In this document: positions 33,227 to 34,773 of the stretch, piece by piece | Position numbering within the stretch: the stretch's first letter is position 1 | How the letters are laid out: each line of letters begins with the position of its first letter | Assembly: GCA_025465135.1 (NCBI GenBank) | Contig: JAODNA010000161.1 | Span: 1 to 34,773, forward strand | DNA: 34,773 nucleotides | Direction: 5' to 3' | DNA from: Frankiales bacterium | Lineage (GTDB): Bacteria; Actinomycetota; Actinomycetes; Mycobacteriales; SCTD01 | Made by a program: the position numbers and the translations under genes | Notes under the pieces: model-generated | Told to the model about the DNA's origin: nothing | Database searches by the model: none | Seen by the model: the letters and a program-made list of their open reading frames with translations, nothing else

Positions 33227-34123
33227 ATGGACATCGACTTCGACGGCCGCGTAGCGATCGTGACCGGCGCGGGCGGCGGTCTCGGCCGCACCTATGCCCT
33301 CGACCTGGCATCCCGCGGTGCCGCTGTCGTCGTCAACGACCTCGGCGGCAGCGTCGACGGCAAGGGCGGCGACGACAGCGCCGCGCAGAAGGTCGTCGAC
33401 GAGATCACCGCCAAGGGCGGGCAGGCCGTGCCCAGCTACGACTCCGTGTCCACCCCCGAGGGCGGCGAAAGCATCGTCAAGACCGCTGTCGACGCGTTCG
33501 GCAAGGTCGATGTCGTCATCAACAACGCCGGCATCCTGCGCGACAAGAGCTTCACCAAGCTCGAGTGGGCCGACCTCGACGCGGTGCTCGACGTGCACCT
33601 CAAGGGCGCGTTCTACGTCAGCCAGCCCGCCTTCAAGGTGATGAAGGAGAACAACTACGGGCGCTTCGTCTTCACCGCGTCCAACGCCACCTTCGGCAAC
33701 TTCGGCCAGACCAACTACGCGGCCGCGAAGATGGCCCTGGTGGGCCTGTCAAACACCATCGCCGTCGAGGGCGCGCGCAACGGCATCCTGTCCAACGTCA
33801 TCATGCCGGTGGCCAAGACGCGGATGACCGAGGAGCTGCTCGGGGCGTTCGCCGACAAGCTCGCGCCAGAGCTCGTCACCCCGATGGTCGCCTACCTGTG
33901 CAGCGAGAAGTGCACGACCACGCACGGCGCCTACTCCGCTGCCGGCGGGCGCTACGCCCGGGTGTTCTGGGGCCTCGGGCAGGGCTGGTTCGCGGGCAAG
34001 GACGCGCACCCGGCAGCCGAGGACATCGCCGAGCACTTCGCGCAGATCGACGGCCAGGACGGCTACATCGTCCCGGGCTCGACGACCGACGAGATCATGG
34101 CTCTGGCGGGTCTCTTCACCTGA
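33227..34123 (+). CDS. Short-chain dehydrogenase, MFE-2/FabG-like
   Basis: 298 residues. The Rossmann motif [14 protein letters not shown] is at 13-24 and the [11 protein letters not shown] loop resembles the (3R)-hydroxyacyl-CoA dehydrogenase part of multifunctional enzyme 2. NNAG is at 99-102, VHLKGAF supplies the His seen in this subgroup, and Tyr164-x3-Lys168 (NYAAAK) is in place. The Ser expected 13 residues before Tyr (Ser151 in human MFE-2) is Ala151; Ser152 is next to it. The extra C-terminal region (from about 235) is also typical of MFE-like enzymes. Likely acts on 3-hydroxyacyl-CoA in fatty acid breakdown. GGAGGA lies 8-9 nt before ATG 33227. The stop lies just before the hrcA promoter. 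Confidence 0.86.
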   Translation: MDIDFDGRVAIVTGAGGGLGRTYALDLASRGAAVVVNDLGGSVDGKGGDDSAAQKVVDEITAKGGQAVPSYDSVSTPEGGESIVKTAVDAFGKVDVVINNAGILRDKSFTKLEWADLDAVLDVHLKGAFYVSQPAFKVMKENNYGRFVFTASNATFGNFGQTNYAAAKMALVGLSNTIAVEGARNGILSNVIMPVAKTRMTEELLGAFADKLAPELVTPMVAYLCSEKCTTTHGAYSAAGGRYARVFWGLGQGWFAGKDAHPAAEDIAEHFAQIDGQDGYIVPGSTTDEIMALAGLFT

Positions 34124-34149
34124 CCCGCACCGGCCCGCCGCCGTACACT
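34120..34149 (+). promoter_or_regulatory. hrcA promoter CTGACC-N18-TACACT
   Basis: TACACT (34144-34149) with CTGACC 18 bp upstream (34120-34125) is a fair housekeeping promoter. The -10 abuts CIRCE, so bound HrcA would block RNA polymerase. Confidence 0.5.
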
Positions 34150-34175
34150 TGGCACTCGTAGGACCGGAGTGCCAG
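34149..34175 (+). promoter_or_regulatory. CIRCE operator
   Basis: TTGGCACTC-N9-GAGTGCCAG (34149-34157 and 34167-34175), a near-consensus match to TTAGCACTC-N9-GAGTGCTAA. It is the HrcA binding site, here controlling hrcA itself and the chaperone genes that normally follow (grpE/dnaJ, outside the window). Confidence 0.9.
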
Positions 34176-34190
34176 GAGGTGCAGATCCAC

Positions 34191-34773
34191 GTGCTCGACG
34201 ACCGCAAGCTCGAGGTGCTGCGCGCCATCGTCGAGGACTTCGTCTCCACCAACGAGCCGGTCGGGTCGAAGAGCCTCGCGGAGCGCCACTCGCTCGGCGT
34301 GAGCCCTGCGACGGTGCGCAACGACATGGCCGCCCTCGAGGACGAGGGCTTCATCACGCATCCCCACACGAGCGCCGGCCGGATCCCGACCGACAAGGGC
34401 TACCGGCTCTTCGTCGACCGCCTGTCGTCGGTCAAGCCGCTGTCCGGTGCGGAGAAGCGGGCCATCCAGAGCTTCCTCGAGGGCGCCGTCGACCTCGACG
34501 ACGTCGTACGCCGATCGGTGCGGCTGCTCGCGCAGCTGACGCGGCAGGTCGCGGTGGTGCAGTACCCCAGCCTGTCGCGCAGCGCGGTCCGCCACCTCGA
34601 GATCGTCCACCTCGCGCCCAACCGGCTCCTGCTCGTCACCATCATGGACACGGGGCGCGTGGAGCAGCGCGTCCTGGAGCTGCCGACGGTCGTGAGCGAC
34701 GAGGACGTGGCGCAGCTCCGGCAGGCCTTCGGCGCCCGGCTGCACGGGGCTCGGCTGGTCGACGTGCCCGCGG
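34191..34773 (+). CDS. hrcA: Heat-inducible transcription repressor HrcA (3' end cut)
   Basis: 194 codons to the window edge; the full protein is usually about 340. It begins [18 protein letters not shown], the winged-helix start of HrcA, then [35 protein letters not shown] and the signature [18 protein letters not shown]. The GAF-like domain starts near 100. The GTG start at 34191 has a perfect AGGAGG about 11 nt upstream and CIRCE between promoter and start. It represses heat-shock genes until released when GroEL is occupied by unfolded protein. Confidence 0.95.
   Translation, partial: MLDDRKLEVLRAIVEDFVSTNEPVGSKSLAERHSLGVSPATVRNDMAALEDEGFITHPHTSAGRIPTDKGYRLFVDRLSSVKPLSGAEKRAIQSFLEGAVDLDDVVRRSVRLLAQLTRQVAVVQYPSLSRSAVRHLEIVHLAPNRLLLVTIMDTGRVEQRVLELPTVVSDEDVAQLRQAFGARLHGARLVDVPA

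Overview
The window is a dense, very high-GC stretch with GTG/ATG starts, stop/start overlaps (ATGA, GTGA) and TANNNT-type -10 hexamers. Gene content and order (leuS, degV, plsY, comEA, comEC, holA, rpsT, lepA, hemW, hrcA) match the chromosomal core of an actinomycete (Actinomycetota). No insertion sequence, prophage, CRISPR array, rRNA or tRNA gene was found. This is mostly housekeeping chromosome with a more accessory left end.

Layout. 1-2544 (minus): an AAC(2')-like acetyltransferase cut by the window edge, then a SigE-family ECF sigma factor coupled to a membrane-anchored partner gene that is split by an in-frame TAG. 2627-5188 (plus): a class II glutamine amidotransferase and two transglutaminase-like proteins. 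5190-6924 (minus): a short GntR regulator with its membrane partner, and a secreted PepSY-like protein ahead of a strong terminator. 7125-9761: a small membrane protein, two divergent flavin/F420-type split-barrel proteins and a lipoprotein with two cupredoxin domains. 9874-11140: two tandem charged coiled-coil proteins. 11148-12149 (minus): a PAP2-type membrane enzyme. 12157-20835 (plus): a leucine-attenuator-like leader, leuS, degV, plsY, comEA, comEC, holA and a small membrane protein. 20858-22169 (minus): rpsT and an APH-fold kinase. 22222-27716 (plus): lepA (interrupted by an in-frame TAG), an MFS transporter, an unknown protein and an S9 peptidase. 27726-30255: a histidine phosphatase (minus), hemW (plus) and two small membrane proteins (minus). 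30331-32056: a DEAD-box RNA helicase with a SigR/SigH-like promoter and a long leader. 32105-33134 (minus): two unknown membrane proteins. 33227-end: a MaoC/MFE-type short-chain dehydrogenase, then CIRCE and the start of hrcA.

The most notable signals are: (1) a premature amber codon in the middle of otherwise intact lepA; (2) a second in-frame amber codon that splits a duplicated domain of the sigma-linked membrane protein; (3) a compact leader upstream of leuS with a short peptide carrying three consecutive Leu codons, a hairpin and a U-rich terminator; (4) divergent gene pairs whose opposing -10 hexamers overlap on a shared TA and serve apparently leaderless mRNAs; (5) a GGAAT-N18-GTT promoter before the RNA helicase. 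No wholly new multi-gene system could be demonstrated from sequence alone.
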